A DNA stretch of 64,000 nt from JAPOVO01 sp026708165 (lineage in GTDB: Bacteria > Chloroflexota > UBA11872 > VXNJ01): positions 1,798,001 through 1,862,000 of the forward strand of contig OZ242360.1 in the NCBI GenBank assembly GCA_965208775.1. Reading direction: 5' to 3'. Both the position numbers and the translations under genes were made by a program. The notes below the pieces were generated by a model. That model saw only the letters and a program-made list of their open reading frames with translations. It made no database searches and was not told the origin of the DNA. The first letter of the stretch is position 1. Each line of letters begins with the position of its first letter. Below, one piece after another: positions 16,393 to 26,389 of this stretch.

Positions 16393-17361
16393 CTAGGGTA
16401 TGAGCAGCACCTTGCCGGTGGTCTTTCGGCCTTCCAGCGCTTGATGCGCATCGACTGCTTCCGCCAGCGGATAGTCGTGCTCCGTGCGTAAGCTCAGGGA
16501 GCCGTCCGCCACCCATTGCAGTACGTCCCCGGCCCGCTGTTCCAGTTCTTCCCGGCTCGCGATGTAGTTGCCGAGGGTCGGCCTGGTCATGAAGAGCGAT
16601 CCTCCATCGCTGAGCGCCCTTGGGTTGAAGGAAGTGACAGGACCGCTGGACTGCCCGTAGAGCACCAGCATTCCGCGAGCGCGCAGACAAGCCAGGCTTC
16701 TCTCGAAGGTGTCTTTGGCGACCGAGTCGTAGACCACGTCCACTCCCGCGCCGTCGGTCAGCCTTTCGACCTCATCCTTGAAGTCGGCTTGCGTATACAG
16801 GATGACGTCGTCGGCCCCGGCTCCACTCGAAAGCTCGGCCTTCGCGTCCGTCGAAACCGTGCTAATTACGTGCGCTCCGAGCCGCTTGGCCATCTGCGTG
16901 AGCAGCAGCCCCACGCCTCCCGCGCCGGCGTGGACCAGCGCCGTGTGGCCGGGTTGAAGCGGGAACGATCCGTGCGACAGGTAGTGGGCCGTCATGCCCT
17001 GCAACATCGCCGCCGCCGCGGTCCGGAAGTCCAGTCCGTTGGGAATCGAGATCATCCGGTCGGCCTGGCAGAGGCCGTATTCGGCATAGGCGCCTTGCCC
17101 GTTGGCGAAAGCCACCCGGTCTCCCACCGAGAACCGGTCGACGCGTTCGCCCACGGCGTCCACCACTCCCGCTCCCTCAAGCCCGAGCGTAAACGGCAGA
17201 TTGAGCGGATACAGGCCGGTGCGGTGGTAGGTGTCAATGTAGTTCACGCCCGCCGCTTCGATGCGGACGACCGCCTCGTCGGGACCCGGTGAAGGGCGAT
17301 CTACGTCCTCGAACATCATCTTGTCGCGTCCACCGTATTCGTGAACTCGTACCGCCTTCAT
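16393..17361 (-). CDS. Quinone oxidoreductase, MDR superfamily
   Basis: This 322-residue NADPH:quinone reductase-like enzyme has the GroES-like N-terminal domain (AGVNYIDTYHRTGLYP, the quinone reductase signature) and a Rossmann domain with AGAGGVG near residue 145. It lacks the structural zinc cysteines of alcohol dehydrogenases, as is normal for QOR. The C-terminus EGRKTTGKVLL is standard. It probably acts in the cytoplasm on quinones or enals. Confidence 0.92.
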   Translation of the reverse strand: MKAVRVHEYGGRDKMMFEDVDRPSPGPDEAVVRIEAAGVNYIDTYHRTGLYPLNLPFTLGLEGAGVVDAVGERVDRFSVGDRVAFANGQGAYAEYGLCQADRMISIPNGLDFRTAAAAMLQGMTAHYLSHGSFPLQPGHTALVHAGAGGVGLLLTQMAKRLGAHVISTVSTDAKAELSSGAGADDVILYTQADFKDEVERLTDGAGVDVVYDSVAKDTFERSLACLRARGMLVLYGQSSGPVTSFNPRALSDGGSLFMTRPTLGNYIASREELEQRAGDVLQWVADGSLSLRTEHDYPLAEAVDAHQALEGRKTTGKVLLIP

Positions 17362-17630
17362 AATCGCTCCCCTGTTCGCTTCATGGACTACGCATAGCTA
17401 CCGACAGTTGCGCGGCGGGCGCTTCCAACTCGAATATCGAGCTGCCGGCGGCCGCTATCGCTATTATCCCACTCCGCCGGTTCTGCCGCGCGAGCCTAAA
17501 GTCATACAAAACCGCTATGCTTGGCCGTCGCACGTTCCAATTCGAGATATCCGTCCGGCATTCGCCCGATGATACGCGGCCAGGCGGACCCGATGATTGA
17601 GTCGAACGGCTACGCGGGGGGATTCGCGTC

Positions 17631-19046
17631 ATGAAGATGTATGTAGGCACAGATTGGGTCGACGCCAGCGAGCTTATCGAGGTCATCAATCCTTTCGACG
17701 GCTCGGTGGTTGACACGGTCCCGAAGGCGACCGCCGCCGACGTGGACCGAGCCATCGTCACCGCCATGCGGGGCGCCGAGGTCATGGCCTCGCTTACGGG
17801 TTACGAACGCTCCGAGATACTGCGCCGCGCGGGCGATCTGATCCTGGAGCGCGTCGACGAGCTGGCTCCCGTGATAACCCGCGAGCAGGGAAAGATAATC
17901 GGCGAGTCGCGCGTCGAAGCGACGAGGGCAGCCGAGATTCTCTATCTCTCGGCGGAGGAAGCCAAGCGGCTGAACGGCGAAGTGGTCCCGCTCGATGGCG
18001 GCCCCGGAGCGGGTGGAAAACTCGGCTTCACCCTGCGAGTGCCGTGCGGCGTGGTGGCGGCTATCAGCCCATTCAACTTCCCGCTCCACCTTGTATGCCA
18101 CAAGGCCGGTCCCGCTCTGGCCGGAGGCAACGCGGTGATAATCAAACCCGCCACCGACACGCCTCTCTCAGCGTTGAAGCTCGTCGACATACTGCTGGAG
18201 GCCGGGACTCCGCCCGAGGCCGTCCAGTGTCTTACCGGCGCGGGTTCCGACATCGGCGACGTGCTCGTAGCCGATCCCCGCGTTCGCAAGATCACGTTTA
18301 CCGGCAGCCGCGACGTGGGCGAGCACATCTGCAAGACTGCCGGCCTGAAGAAGGTCACCATGGAGCTGGGATCGAACTCGCCGGTGATCATCATGGACGA
18401 CGCCGACATGGAGAAGGTCTCGTCCGCGCTGGTGCAGACGACCTTCGCCAACGCCGGGCAGGTCTGCATTTCGACCCAGAGGATCTTCGCCGACGGGAAT
18501 ATCTATTCGGACTTCGTCGACTCCTTTGGCGACACGGTCTCAAAGATTAACTATGGCGATCCCTTTGACGAGAGCGTCATGATGGGACCGCTGGTGCGGG
18601 AGACCGACGCCGCGCGGGTGGCGAGCTGGATCGACGAGGCCGTCACCGACGGCGCAAAGGTCATTACCGGCGGACAGCGCGACCGCGGATTCGTCGAAGC
18701 CACGCTCCTGGCGGACGTCGACCCCACGATGAAGGTTTCATGCGACGAGTTGTTCGGCCCCGCCGCGGCCGCCTCGAAAGTGAGCAGCATCGACGAAGCG
18801 CTCGACATGGCCAACGACTCGCCCTATGGACTGGCCGCCGCGATTTTCACGCAGGACATCGACCGCGCTATGAAGTTCGCCCAGGGCATGGACGCCGGCA
18901 ACATACACATCAACTGGGGCTCGCAATGGCGCACCGACCTGATGCCCTACGGCGGCATCAAGGAAAGCGGCATGGGCAAGGAAGGCCCCCACTACGCGGT
19001 CAGAGAAATGACCGAAGAAAAGCTAGTGGTGCTGCACCTCGACTAG
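17631..19046 (+). CDS. NAD(P)-dependent aldehyde dehydrogenase
   Basis: This 471-residue aldehyde dehydrogenase oxidises an aldehyde to an acid. Cofactor-binding blocks are AISPFNFPLHLVCHK and FTGSRDVGEHI. The catalytic Glu is in TMELGSNSP and the nucleophile Cys in FANAGQVCIS, near residue 280. The late block YGGIKESGMGKEGPHYAVREM resembles lactaldehyde, succinate-semialdehyde and non-phosphorylating G3P dehydrogenases, but the substrate cannot be fixed. It is divergent from the quinone oxidoreductase with a 270-base gap that shows no further gene. Confidence 0.92.
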   Translation: MKMYVGTDWVDASELIEVINPFDGSVVDTVPKATAADVDRAIVTAMRGAEVMASLTGYERSEILRRAGDLILERVDELAPVITREQGKIIGESRVEATRAAEILYLSAEEAKRLNGEVVPLDGGPGAGGKLGFTLRVPCGVVAAISPFNFPLHLVCHKAGPALAGGNAVIIKPATDTPLSALKLVDILLEAGTPPEAVQCLTGAGSDIGDVLVADPRVRKITFTGSRDVGEHICKTAGLKKVTMELGSNSPVIIMDDADMEKVSSALVQTTFANAGQVCISTQRIFADGNIYSDFVDSFGDTVSKINYGDPFDESVMMGPLVRETDAARVASWIDEAVTDGAKVITGGQRDRGFVEATLLADVDPTMKVSCDELFGPAAAASKVSSIDEALDMANDSPYGLAAAIFTQDIDRAMKFAQGMDAGNIHINWGSQWRTDLMPYGGIKESGMGKEGPHYAVREMTEEKLVVLHLD

Positions 19047-19116
19047 AACTGGGTTAGACGCTCCAGATTCGAGCGGCCTCGGTCTTACCCTGACTCGGCG
19101 GCCTCTCTAGCTCAGA

Positions 19117-20922
19117 TCAGGCCGAGACCAGCGTCGTGCCGGCGGCGTAGAGCTCGGCGTAGCGGCCGCCGAGCTGGAGCAGTTCGTTGTGGGTGCCGCG
19201 CTCGATTATGCGTCCGTCGTCGATCACCAGCACCTGGTCGGCATTGCGGATGGTCGAGAGTCGGTGGGCGATGACGAAGGCCGTTCGACCGGCGAGCAGC
19301 CGCTTCAGCGCGTTCTGAATCAATATCTCAGTGTTGGTGTCGACGCTCGAAGTCGCCTCGTCGAGTATCAGGATTCGAGGATCGGACAATATGGCGCGGG
19401 CGAAGCAGATGAGCTGCCGCTGTCCCACCGACACGCGGGACCCGCCTTCGCGCAACTCGGTCTCGTAGCCCTCGGGCAGCCGGGTGATGAAGTCGTGCGC
19501 ACCCACCGCGCGGGCGGCCTCTTCGATTTCCTCCTGGCTGGCCTCGGGACGGCTGTACGCGATGTTCTCCCTGACGCTGCAGGAGAATATGAATGAGTCT
19601 TGGGGCACTATCCCCATCTGGCGGCGCAGTGATTTTTGCTTCACCGCGCGCAGGTCATGGCCGTCGACCGTGACTGCTCCATCAACCGGATCGTAGAACC
19701 GCGACAGCAAGCTGATGATGGTGGTCTTGCCGGCGCCGGTGGGTCCGACCAACGCTATGGTCGAGCCGGCGGGCACCGTGAACCTGACATCGCTGAGCAC
19801 TTCCTCGTCCTCGTAGGCGAAGTGGACTCCATCGAAGACGACTTCACCCTCGATGCGCGGGAGATCTACCGAGTCGGACGCGTCGACCACGTCGGGCTTT
19901 TCGTCCAGAAGCTCGAAGATGCGCTCTCCGGCGGCAATCGCCGACTGGAGCATGTTGTACAGCCTCGTAAGCATCGTGATGGGCTGGAAGAACCGCATCA
20001 CGAATCCGATGAACGCGACCAGCACGCCGATCGTAGTCATGTCGTTGACCAGCAGAAACGCGCCGTAGCCCAGCACTATGGCGATAGCCAGGGCGGACAC
20101 CGTTTCCACGGCGGGCAGGAATGCTGCAATCACGCGCCCGGCCTCGATATTCGCCTGCATGTACTGGCGGCTCGTGTTCTCGAACCGTGAAGCGTTTTCG
20201 CGTTCTCGCACGAATGCCTGGGCGAGCCGCGCCCCGCTGATGTTCTCCTGGAGATTCGCGTACACGTTGCCGACCGTGGAACGAACTCCACGAAACGCGA
20301 TGCGCGCCCTTCTGCTGAAGTAGCCGGTCACAAGCAGCATCAGCGGCAGGACCAGGAAGGTGGCCAGGGCGAGCCGCAAGTCCAGGAACAGCAGCCGCAC
20401 CAATATGTACGACAGCGTGAAGAACGAGATCAGCGCCATAACGAGCCCCGCCGTCAGGAACTCGTTTATTGCGTCCACGTCGTTGGTCACACGCGACATC
20501 ACCTGACCGGTTTCCTGGCGGTTGAAGAACCGCAACGACAGGCGCTGCAGGTGCGTGAACTCGTCGGTGCGAATCGTCTTGAGGACTCGCTGCCCAACGG
20601 TGGTGAGCATCCGGAATCCGACGTAGCTCGTGGCCCAGGCACCGGCGGTGGTGGCCAGGAAGGCCAAGGCCGCCAGATTGAGCGCGGTCCTGTTCTCGGC
20701 CACGACGCCGTCGTCGATTGCAATGCGCAGCAGGTCCGGGCCGAGGAGCGACAGAGCCGTGCTCACCAGCAGGAAGACGAATGAAGTCCCAACGCTCAAC
20801 CACGACGGGCGGAGATAACCAAACAGCCGCCGCAGAATCAGACGGTCATAGGACTTGCCTTCGTCGAACGTCGAGCCCATACGGCCCCCAAAGCCGCCCG
20901 GTCCGAACGCCATCATCGACAT
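19117..20922 (-). CDS. ABC exporter half-transporter, heterodimer subunit B
   Basis: This 601-residue protein has six transmembrane helices (residues ~30-320) fused to an ATPase domain. Walker A is GPTGAGKTT, Walker B is ILILDEATSSVD and the H-loop His is in FVIAHRLST. The signature is the non-consensus VSVGQRQ. Its start overlaps the stop of the partner gene by one base. With 20922-22763 it should form a heterodimeric multidrug- or lipid-type exporter, with consensus Walker and H-loop elements here completed by the LSGGQ of the partner. Confidence 0.92.
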   Translation of the reverse strand: MSMMAFGPGGFGGRMGSTFDEGKSYDRLILRRLFGYLRPSWLSVGTSFVFLLVSTALSLLGPDLLRIAIDDGVVAENRTALNLAALAFLATTAGAWATSYVGFRMLTTVGQRVLKTIRTDEFTHLQRLSLRFFNRQETGQVMSRVTNDVDAINEFLTAGLVMALISFFTLSYILVRLLFLDLRLALATFLVLPLMLLVTGYFSRRARIAFRGVRSTVGNVYANLQENISGARLAQAFVRERENASRFENTSRQYMQANIEAGRVIAAFLPAVETVSALAIAIVLGYGAFLLVNDMTTIGVLVAFIGFVMRFFQPITMLTRLYNMLQSAIAAGERIFELLDEKPDVVDASDSVDLPRIEGEVVFDGVHFAYEDEEVLSDVRFTVPAGSTIALVGPTGAGKTTIISLLSRFYDPVDGAVTVDGHDLRAVKQKSLRRQMGIVPQDSFIFSCSVRENIAYSRPEASQEEIEEAARAVGAHDFITRLPEGYETELREGGSRVSVGQRQLICFARAILSDPRILILDEATSSVDTNTEILIQNALKRLLAGRTAFVIAHRLSTIRNADQVLVIDDGRIIERGTHNELLQLGGRYAELYAAGTTLVSA

Positions 20923-22763
20923 CAGCGATCCCCCACCGGACTAGGCTCGGCGACCGCGGCCGATTCGGCGTCCACCTGCATGTTGTACATATCGCGGTAG
21001 AGGCCCGCCATCTCGAGCAGGCCGGCGTGCCTGCCGCGCTGAACGATCCGTCCGCCGTCCAGTACTACGATCTCGTCTGCGCCGACGACGCTGGCGACCC
21101 TTTGCGAAATGATGAGCGTGGTGCGCCCCTTCATAAGCTCGGACAGCGCCTCCTGCAGCGCGCGCTCGGTTTCGGTGTCCACGCTCGACGTGGACTCGTC
21201 GAGTATCAGGATGCGCGGGTCCAGCAGGAGAGCGCGGGCGATGGCCACCCGCTGCTTCTGTCCCCCTGAAAGCGTCGTGCCCCGCTCTCCGATCACCGTA
21301 TTGAGGCCGTCGGGCAGCGAGCGTATGAAATCGCCGAGTTGCGCGGCTTCGGCGGCCTGCAAGATGGCCGCGTCCGTCGCGTCGGGACGCCCGTAGGAGA
21401 TGTTCTCGCGAAGGTTCGCCCCGAACAGGAAGGTCTCCTGGGAGACGATCCCGATTGACGCACGCAGCGGCGCGATTCGGTAGTCGCGAACGTCGATTCC
21501 ATCCACCGCGACCCGCCCGCCGGTAACGTCGTAGAAGCGCGGCAGCAGGTTGATCACGGTGCTCTTGCCCGAGCCCGTGCCACCTACGATTCCAAGAATC
21601 TGACCCGGCAAGACGTCGAAAGAGACATCGCGCAGAACGTCCTCACCCTCGTACGCGAACTCGACGTTCTCGAAGCGAACTCCGCCTTCGATTCGCCCGT
21701 TGAATACGGCGTTGGGTTTCTCTTGCACGTCGCTCTGGCGGTCCAGGATCTCGAAGATTCGGTCTCCCGAAGCCGTCGCCCGGGCGAAGATGCTTACCGT
21801 AAATCCGAGCATCTGGATAGGCATTCGTAGCAACAGCAGATAGGTGTTGAACGCGACGAGATCGCCGATGCTGAGGTTCCCGTCGAGCACCTGCACGCCG
21901 CCGTACCAGAGCACCGCCGCGACGCCCATCGCGGCCACGGCCTCGAACAGCGGCTGTCGCAGCGCGAACATCCGCACGACCTGTATGCCGCTCTTCGTCA
22001 GGTCCTCGTTGAAAGGCTCGAATTTCTTGACCTCGTCTTCTTCGCGGGCAAACGCCCGGACGACCTTCACCCCGGTCAGATTCTCCTGGAGCACCGTGTT
22101 GACCGCGCCCCAGGACTGCTGCACCAAAACGAAAAGCGGGCGTATCCGCTTCGAGAACGCCAGCGCTATGTAAATCAGGAGGGGCAGGCTGGCGAGCGAG
22201 AGCAGCGCCAGTCTCCAGTTGGTGATGACCAGTATCGAAACCACCCCCACGATCATCAGCGTGATGCGGATGCTGTTCATAAGGCCCATTCCGGCCAGGA
22301 AGCGGACTCGATCGACGTCGCTGGTCGTGCGTGACATAAGCTCGCCCGTGCGGGCCTTGTCGTGGAAGCTGAACGAGAGCGACTGGATTCGCTCGAACAG
22401 CAGCCCCCTCAGCCGGAAGGTTGTCCTCTGGCTCAGCACCTCTCCAAGGTACGTGGCGAGGAAGGTAAACACCCCCTTGAACGCCGTCACGCCTACGATT
22501 AGTGCTCCCAGCACAATCGCAATGCTCACGCTGCGTTCCTCGATCGTGCTGTCGATGGCTATCTGGATAAGTCGCGGCACCGCGAGCTCGAGCGCCATCG
22601 ATACCAGGAGCGTCGCTATTGACGCTATTGCCAACCGCCGGTGTGAGAACGTCACGGCGAGGAGCCGACCCAGAATCCGCAGGTCCTCCTTGGAGCGCGG
22701 CATTCTGGACATTTCGCCCGTTCCGCCCGACCTGGCAGAGGCCATGGCGCCGCCGCCCATCAT
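20922..22763 (-). CDS. ABC exporter half-transporter, heterodimer subunit A
   Basis: This 613-residue half-transporter has an N-terminal Gly/Met/Ser-rich tail, six transmembrane helices and an ATPase domain. Walker A is GGTGSGKST, the signature TLSGGQKQRVA and Walker B ILILDESTSSVD. The switch His is replaced by Gln (LIISQRVAS). The pairing of a degenerate H-loop here with a non-consensus signature in the partner is the pattern of exporters with one active and one degenerate ATP site. It overlaps the marR-like gene by four bases. Confidence 0.92.
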   Translation of the reverse strand: MMGGGAMASARSGGTGEMSRMPRSKEDLRILGRLLAVTFSHRRLAIASIATLLVSMALELAVPRLIQIAIDSTIEERSVSIAIVLGALIVGVTAFKGVFTFLATYLGEVLSQRTTFRLRGLLFERIQSLSFSFHDKARTGELMSRTTSDVDRVRFLAGMGLMNSIRITLMIVGVVSILVITNWRLALLSLASLPLLIYIALAFSKRIRPLFVLVQQSWGAVNTVLQENLTGVKVVRAFAREEDEVKKFEPFNEDLTKSGIQVVRMFALRQPLFEAVAAMGVAAVLWYGGVQVLDGNLSIGDLVAFNTYLLLLRMPIQMLGFTVSIFARATASGDRIFEILDRQSDVQEKPNAVFNGRIEGGVRFENVEFAYEGEDVLRDVSFDVLPGQILGIVGGTGSGKSTVINLLPRFYDVTGGRVAVDGIDVRDYRIAPLRASIGIVSQETFLFGANLRENISYGRPDATDAAILQAAEAAQLGDFIRSLPDGLNTVIGERGTTLSGGQKQRVAIARALLLDPRILILDESTSSVDTETERALQEALSELMKGRTTLIISQRVASVVGADEIVVLDGGRIVQRGRHAGLLEMAGLYRDMYNMQVDAESAAVAEPSPVGDR

Positions 22764-23278
22764 CTGACAGCCGCCTCCAGTTGGCCGAGATCTGAACGCG
22801 CCGTTCGCATCAGGTCGCCGCGCCGGCGGGCGGCGGTCAGCGATCTATTGAGAGAGGCCAGGCCTTCGGCGAGCTTCCGCAAGTCGTCGTCGGGTATGTC
22901 GTCCAGCAGGCTCTCGAAAAGCTCCATTTGCGCGGCCTCGAATCGGGCGAGCGCATGGGCTCCCTTCCCCGTGATCGAGACCGCCACCTTGCGTCGGTCG
23001 CTTGGGTCGTTCGAACGGCTCAGCAGTCCGCCCTCGACGAGACCGTCGATAAGCTGCGAAAGCGTCTGCTTGGATGCGAAGGCGTTCCCTGTCACGTCGG
23101 CGATGCAGCCGGGTCCGTCGCGCTCGAAATGGCGCAGGACCGCGTATTGCGGGATTCCGATATTCAGAATCGAGCTGTTAGCCCGCGCGCGGAGTTCCAT
23201 CAGCCGCCGCGCCCGCGGCGCGGCGCGCATAAGCTGGTGAGCCGCTTCCTGAAGTGCCTCCGAACGTGAGTCGGTCAA
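22760..23278 (-). CDS. MarR-family transcriptional regulator
   Basis: This 172-residue winged-helix regulator has the MarR core: NAFASKQTLSQLIDGLVEGG (recognition helix) and SRSNDPSDRRKVAVSITGKG (wing). It is the first gene of an operon with the two exporter subunits, so it probably represses them and responds to a substrate. The start is TTG with AGGAG about 12 bases upstream. The leader at 23279-23320 is AT-rich with repeated TTGAC words, where operator and promoter are likely. Confidence 0.88.
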   Translation of the reverse strand: MTDSRSEALQEAAHQLMRAAPRARRLMELRARANSSILNIGIPQYAVLRHFERDGPGCIADVTGNAFASKQTLSQLIDGLVEGGLLSRSNDPSDRRKVAVSITGKGAHALARFEAAQMELFESLLDDIPDDDLRKLAEGLASLNRSLTAARRRGDLMRTARSDLGQLEAAVR

Positions 23279-23386
23279 ATTTAGTCAAATCTCCTGACAG
23301 TCAATACAACATACTAATCGCGCGCATCGGTGCACACAAACGGCGCGTGCAAGGGGGCTGCCGGTGAACGGCTTCGAGCCGACGGC

Positions 23387-24763
23387 TCAGCCGGCGGCGG
23401 GAAGCACCTTGCCGGGATTAAGGAGACCCGTTGGGTCGAATGCCGACTTGACACGGCGCATCGCCGACTGGTCGGCGTTCGAGTATGTCCACTCGATGAA
23501 CTCCTGCTTCTCGACCCCGATGCCGTGCTCGCCGCTGAGCGCGCCGCCCAAATCGACGCATGTCCGGAGGATTTCCTCTCCGGCGAGCGCGGCGCGCTCG
23601 GCTTCGGCGCTGTCCGACGCGTCGAAAAGCACGTTCGGATGAATGTTGCCGTCGCCGGCGTGGAGATACGTCGCCACCGTGAGGCCGTGTTTCTTTCCTG
23701 CGGCGACGGCGGCATCGAGCGCGCTGGCGATCTGAGTTCGCGGTACGACGCCGTCGTGCACATAGTAGTTGGGAGCCAGGGTCCCCAGAACGCTTCGCGC
23801 CTTCTTGCGCCCGGCCCACAATCGCGCCCGGTCCTCCGATCCTTCGGCCAGGCGGGCGCTCAACGCACCCGCTCCGACGAGAATTTCGTGAATGGACCTG
23901 ATCTCATCGTCGAGCCCGTCCTCCATTCCTTCGACTTCCACCAGGAGGACAGCGCCCGCATCGGTTGGAAATCCGGGTCTGACGGCGGCCTCGACCGCGC
24001 GGACGGTAGTGCCATCCATAAGCTCTAGCGCCACCGGCACGCTTCCCGCCGCGATCACCCGAGAGACCGCCTCGCCGGCTGAGCGGATGTCGGGAAAGGC
24101 TGCGAGCAGCGTCTCCACGGCCTCGGGGCGGTGCCGGAGACTAAGCAGGATTTTGGTAACGATTCCGAAGGTGCCTTCGGAACCCACGAAAACCCCCGTC
24201 AGATCGTATCCGGCGGCGTCGCCCTGCGCCGAGCCCAGCCAGCACACGGAACCGTCGGCGGTCACTACCTCGACGCCCAGAACGTAGTTGGTCGTGGTCC
24301 CGTGCGCCAGGCAGTGCGCCCCGCCGGAGTTCTCGGCAACGTTACCGCCGAGCGTGCAGGTACGCTCGCTCGAAGGATCGGGAGCGTAGTAGAGCCCCAT
24401 CCGCTCGGACGCGAGGCTCAGGTCGGCATTGACGACGCCCGGCTCGACCAGCGCCGTGCGGTTCCGGGCGTCGATCTCGATAATCCTGTTCATGCGTGCA
24501 AAGCAAATGACCGCGCCGCCGCTCATCGGCACCGCGCCGCCGCTGAGGCCCGTACCCGCTCCGCGTGCCAGCACCGGCGTGGCCCACTCCTGAGATATTT
24601 TCACAACCTCGGAGACTTCGAGCGTCGATTCGGGAAAGACGACGAGTTGCGGTCGGCTGCGGGCGAGCGAGGCGTCGTACTCATAGGCGGCCAGCGACGC
24701 CTGATCGTTGACCACCTGTCCGGACCCGAGAGCCGCTCTAAGCTCGGATAGCAGCCCGTCCAT
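23387..24763 (-). CDS. FAD-linked oxidase, GlcD-like
   Basis: This flavoprotein of about 458 residues belongs to the glycolate oxidase GlcD/D-lactate dehydrogenase group. It oxidises 2-hydroxyacids. The FAD-binding PCMH domain has PVLARGAGTGLSGGAVP and TLGGNVAENSGGAHCLAHGT, and the C-terminal domain has YLHAGDGNIHPN and GGALSGEHGIG. I chose the ATG at 24763 because GAGG lies at usable spacing; an open frame continues to 24823. No GlcE or GlcF partner is adjacent. Confidence 0.9.
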   Translation of the reverse strand: MDGLLSELRAALGSGQVVNDQASLAAYEYDASLARSRPQLVVFPESTLEVSEVVKISQEWATPVLARGAGTGLSGGAVPMSGGAVICFARMNRIIEIDARNRTALVEPGVVNADLSLASERMGLYYAPDPSSERTCTLGGNVAENSGGAHCLAHGTTTNYVLGVEVVTADGSVCWLGSAQGDAAGYDLTGVFVGSEGTFGIVTKILLSLRHRPEAVETLLAAFPDIRSAGEAVSRVIAAGSVPVALELMDGTTVRAVEAAVRPGFPTDAGAVLLVEVEGMEDGLDDEIRSIHEILVGAGALSARLAEGSEDRARLWAGRKKARSVLGTLAPNYYVHDGVVPRTQIASALDAAVAAGKKHGLTVATYLHAGDGNIHPNVLFDASDSAEAERAALAGEEILRTCVDLGGALSGEHGIGVEKQEFIEWTYSNADQSAMRRVKSAFDPTGLLNPGKVLPAAG

Positions 24764-24865
24764 CACACCCGCCTCGTTAGACGATTCGCGCTTGGGAGTG
24801 GCCAGCGCGCCGCGGAGCGGCATTTCAGCTATCGCGCTCGCGCGGCTCTTGTTCTAGCGGTCTTC

Positions 24866-26185
24866 TCAGGCAAGCAGAAAGTACCGCCCCCAAACGTAAA
24901 ACGTGGCGACCACCAGGGTGACAAGCGTAACCGGAATCCCATGCACGAGGAACTGCCGGAAGGTGATCTTGTGTCCTTCACGTTCGGCCAGCGAGATGAG
25001 GATGACGTTCGCGGACGCGCCGATCGCCGTCAGATTTCCTCCGAGATCGGCGCCCAGTGCAAGCGACCACCAGATCGGCTGCACGTCCATCACCGCGCTT
25101 AGCTCGTGAACGATCGGAACCATAGCCGCAGCCAGCGGAATGTTATCGATGATGCCGCTCGCGATTCCCGCAAACCAGACCATCGCTACCGAAGTTATAA
25201 GGGGGTCGTTTCCAGTCCAGTCGGCAAGCTGATCGGCCAGCGTCGCCACCACGCCTGTCTCCAGCAGCGCTCCGACGACGATGAACAGACCTACAAAAAA
25301 GAACAATCCTGCCCACTCGACGTCTTCAAACGACTCGTGCGGACTCAGCCTGCCCCAAACCATCAGCAGGGCAGCGCCGGCCATGGCTATCGTCGCCGGC
25401 TCCAGGTGGACGAATCCGTGAATGACGAACGCGAGAATTGTGACAATGAGAACGATGACGGACCGGCGTGCCAGCACCGGGTCCACGATGGCTGCCTTGG
25501 CGTCCATTTGCATCAGTTCCAGTCGCTGCTCTGGCGGGACATCTATCGATTTTCGAAAGACCACCTTTGCGTAAACCAGCAGGAGCACCATGAGCACTAG
25601 CGAGACCGGGAGCATGTGGTTGAGGAAGTCGATGAAGCTGAACCCCGCCGCGCTGCCGACAATGAGGTTCGGAGGGTCGCCGATAAGCGTAGCCATTCCT
25701 CCGATGTTCGAGGCCAGAATCTCGGCGATCAAAAACGGGATAGGGCTGACCTGAAGCCGTGACGCGAGAAATATCGTGATAGGACCGATAAGCACGACGG
25801 TCGTGACGTTGTCGAGCAAAGCGGACGCTATCGCGGTCAGGATCAGCAGCACGGCCATCAGCCTTACGGGCTCGCCTCGGGTCCATTTTGCGGACTGGAT
25901 GGCCAGCCACTGAAAGACTCCCGATCTGCGCATCGCGCCCGCGATGATCATCATCCCGAAGAGCAGGAAGATGACGTTCCAGTCGACGTGCTCGAAAGCC
26001 TGCTCCTGCGTGATCAGCCCGAAGATGAGCATCACGGCGGCGCCGGCCAGAGCGGCGACGGTTTTGTGAATGCGCTCTGACGCGATAATGGCGTAGGTGA
26101 TTACAAAAATGGCCGACGCAGCAATGGCCGTGTCGAGCGTTACAAAGCGCGTTATCCCCTGCGTCTCCTCAACGGCGGCAAACAC
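24866..26185 (-). CDS. ArsB/NhaD-type ion transporter
   Basis: This 439-residue membrane protein has about 11-12 helices and belongs to the ion transporter superfamily that includes ArsB, NhaD and CitM. Recognisable blocks are the internal repeats VIFLLFGMMIIAGAMRRSG and FFFVGLFIVVGALLETG, the LLDNVTTVVLIGP loop and GGMATLIGDPPNLIVGSAAG. An anion or Na+/H+ antiport role is typical; the substrate is not readable. The GTG start directly follows the stop of the CBS fragment. Confidence 0.88.
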   Translation of the reverse strand: MFAAVEETQGITRFVTLDTAIAASAIFVITYAIIASERIHKTVAALAGAAVMLIFGLITQEQAFEHVDWNVIFLLFGMMIIAGAMRRSGVFQWLAIQSAKWTRGEPVRLMAVLLILTAIASALLDNVTTVVLIGPITIFLASRLQVSPIPFLIAEILASNIGGMATLIGDPPNLIVGSAAGFSFIDFLNHMLPVSLVLMVLLLVYAKVVFRKSIDVPPEQRLELMQMDAKAAIVDPVLARRSVIVLIVTILAFVIHGFVHLEPATIAMAGAALLMVWGRLSPHESFEDVEWAGLFFFVGLFIVVGALLETGVVATLADQLADWTGNDPLITSVAMVWFAGIASGIIDNIPLAAAMVPIVHELSAVMDVQPIWWSLALGADLGGNLTAIGASANVILISLAEREGHKITFRQFLVHGIPVTLVTLVVATFYVWGRYFLLA

Positions 26186-26389
26186 CTAGGCCTTTCCTCC
26201 TTCATCTGGAGACATGCTGCTCGTCCCCGTGAGCATGTCAAAGAACCCGAGATATCCGACGACCTTGCCGTCACCGTCGACCACAGGTCTACCTCCGAAA
26301 TTCCCGGTATGCATCTTGAAGACCGCAGTCTTCAGTGCCAAGTCGGCTTCAGCTACCAGAAGTTGTGTGTGCGACAGCAACGAATGCAC
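26186..26389 (-). CDS. Single CBS-motif protein, probably 5'-truncated
   Basis: This 67-residue product ends with a CBS-type motif: ALKTAVFKMHTGNFGGRPVV, then DGDGKVVGYLGFFDML. A functional CBS pair needs two such motifs. The frame remains open upstream to about 26455 without a good start, so the gene looks like the end of a longer CBS protein. It touches the transporter gene (stop TAG immediately before its GTG) and may still be translated as a coupling leader or regulatory subunit. Confidence 0.5.
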   Translation of the reverse strand: MHSLLSHTQLLVAEADLALKTAVFKMHTGNFGGRPVVDGDGKVVGYLGFFDMLTGTSSMSPDEGGKA

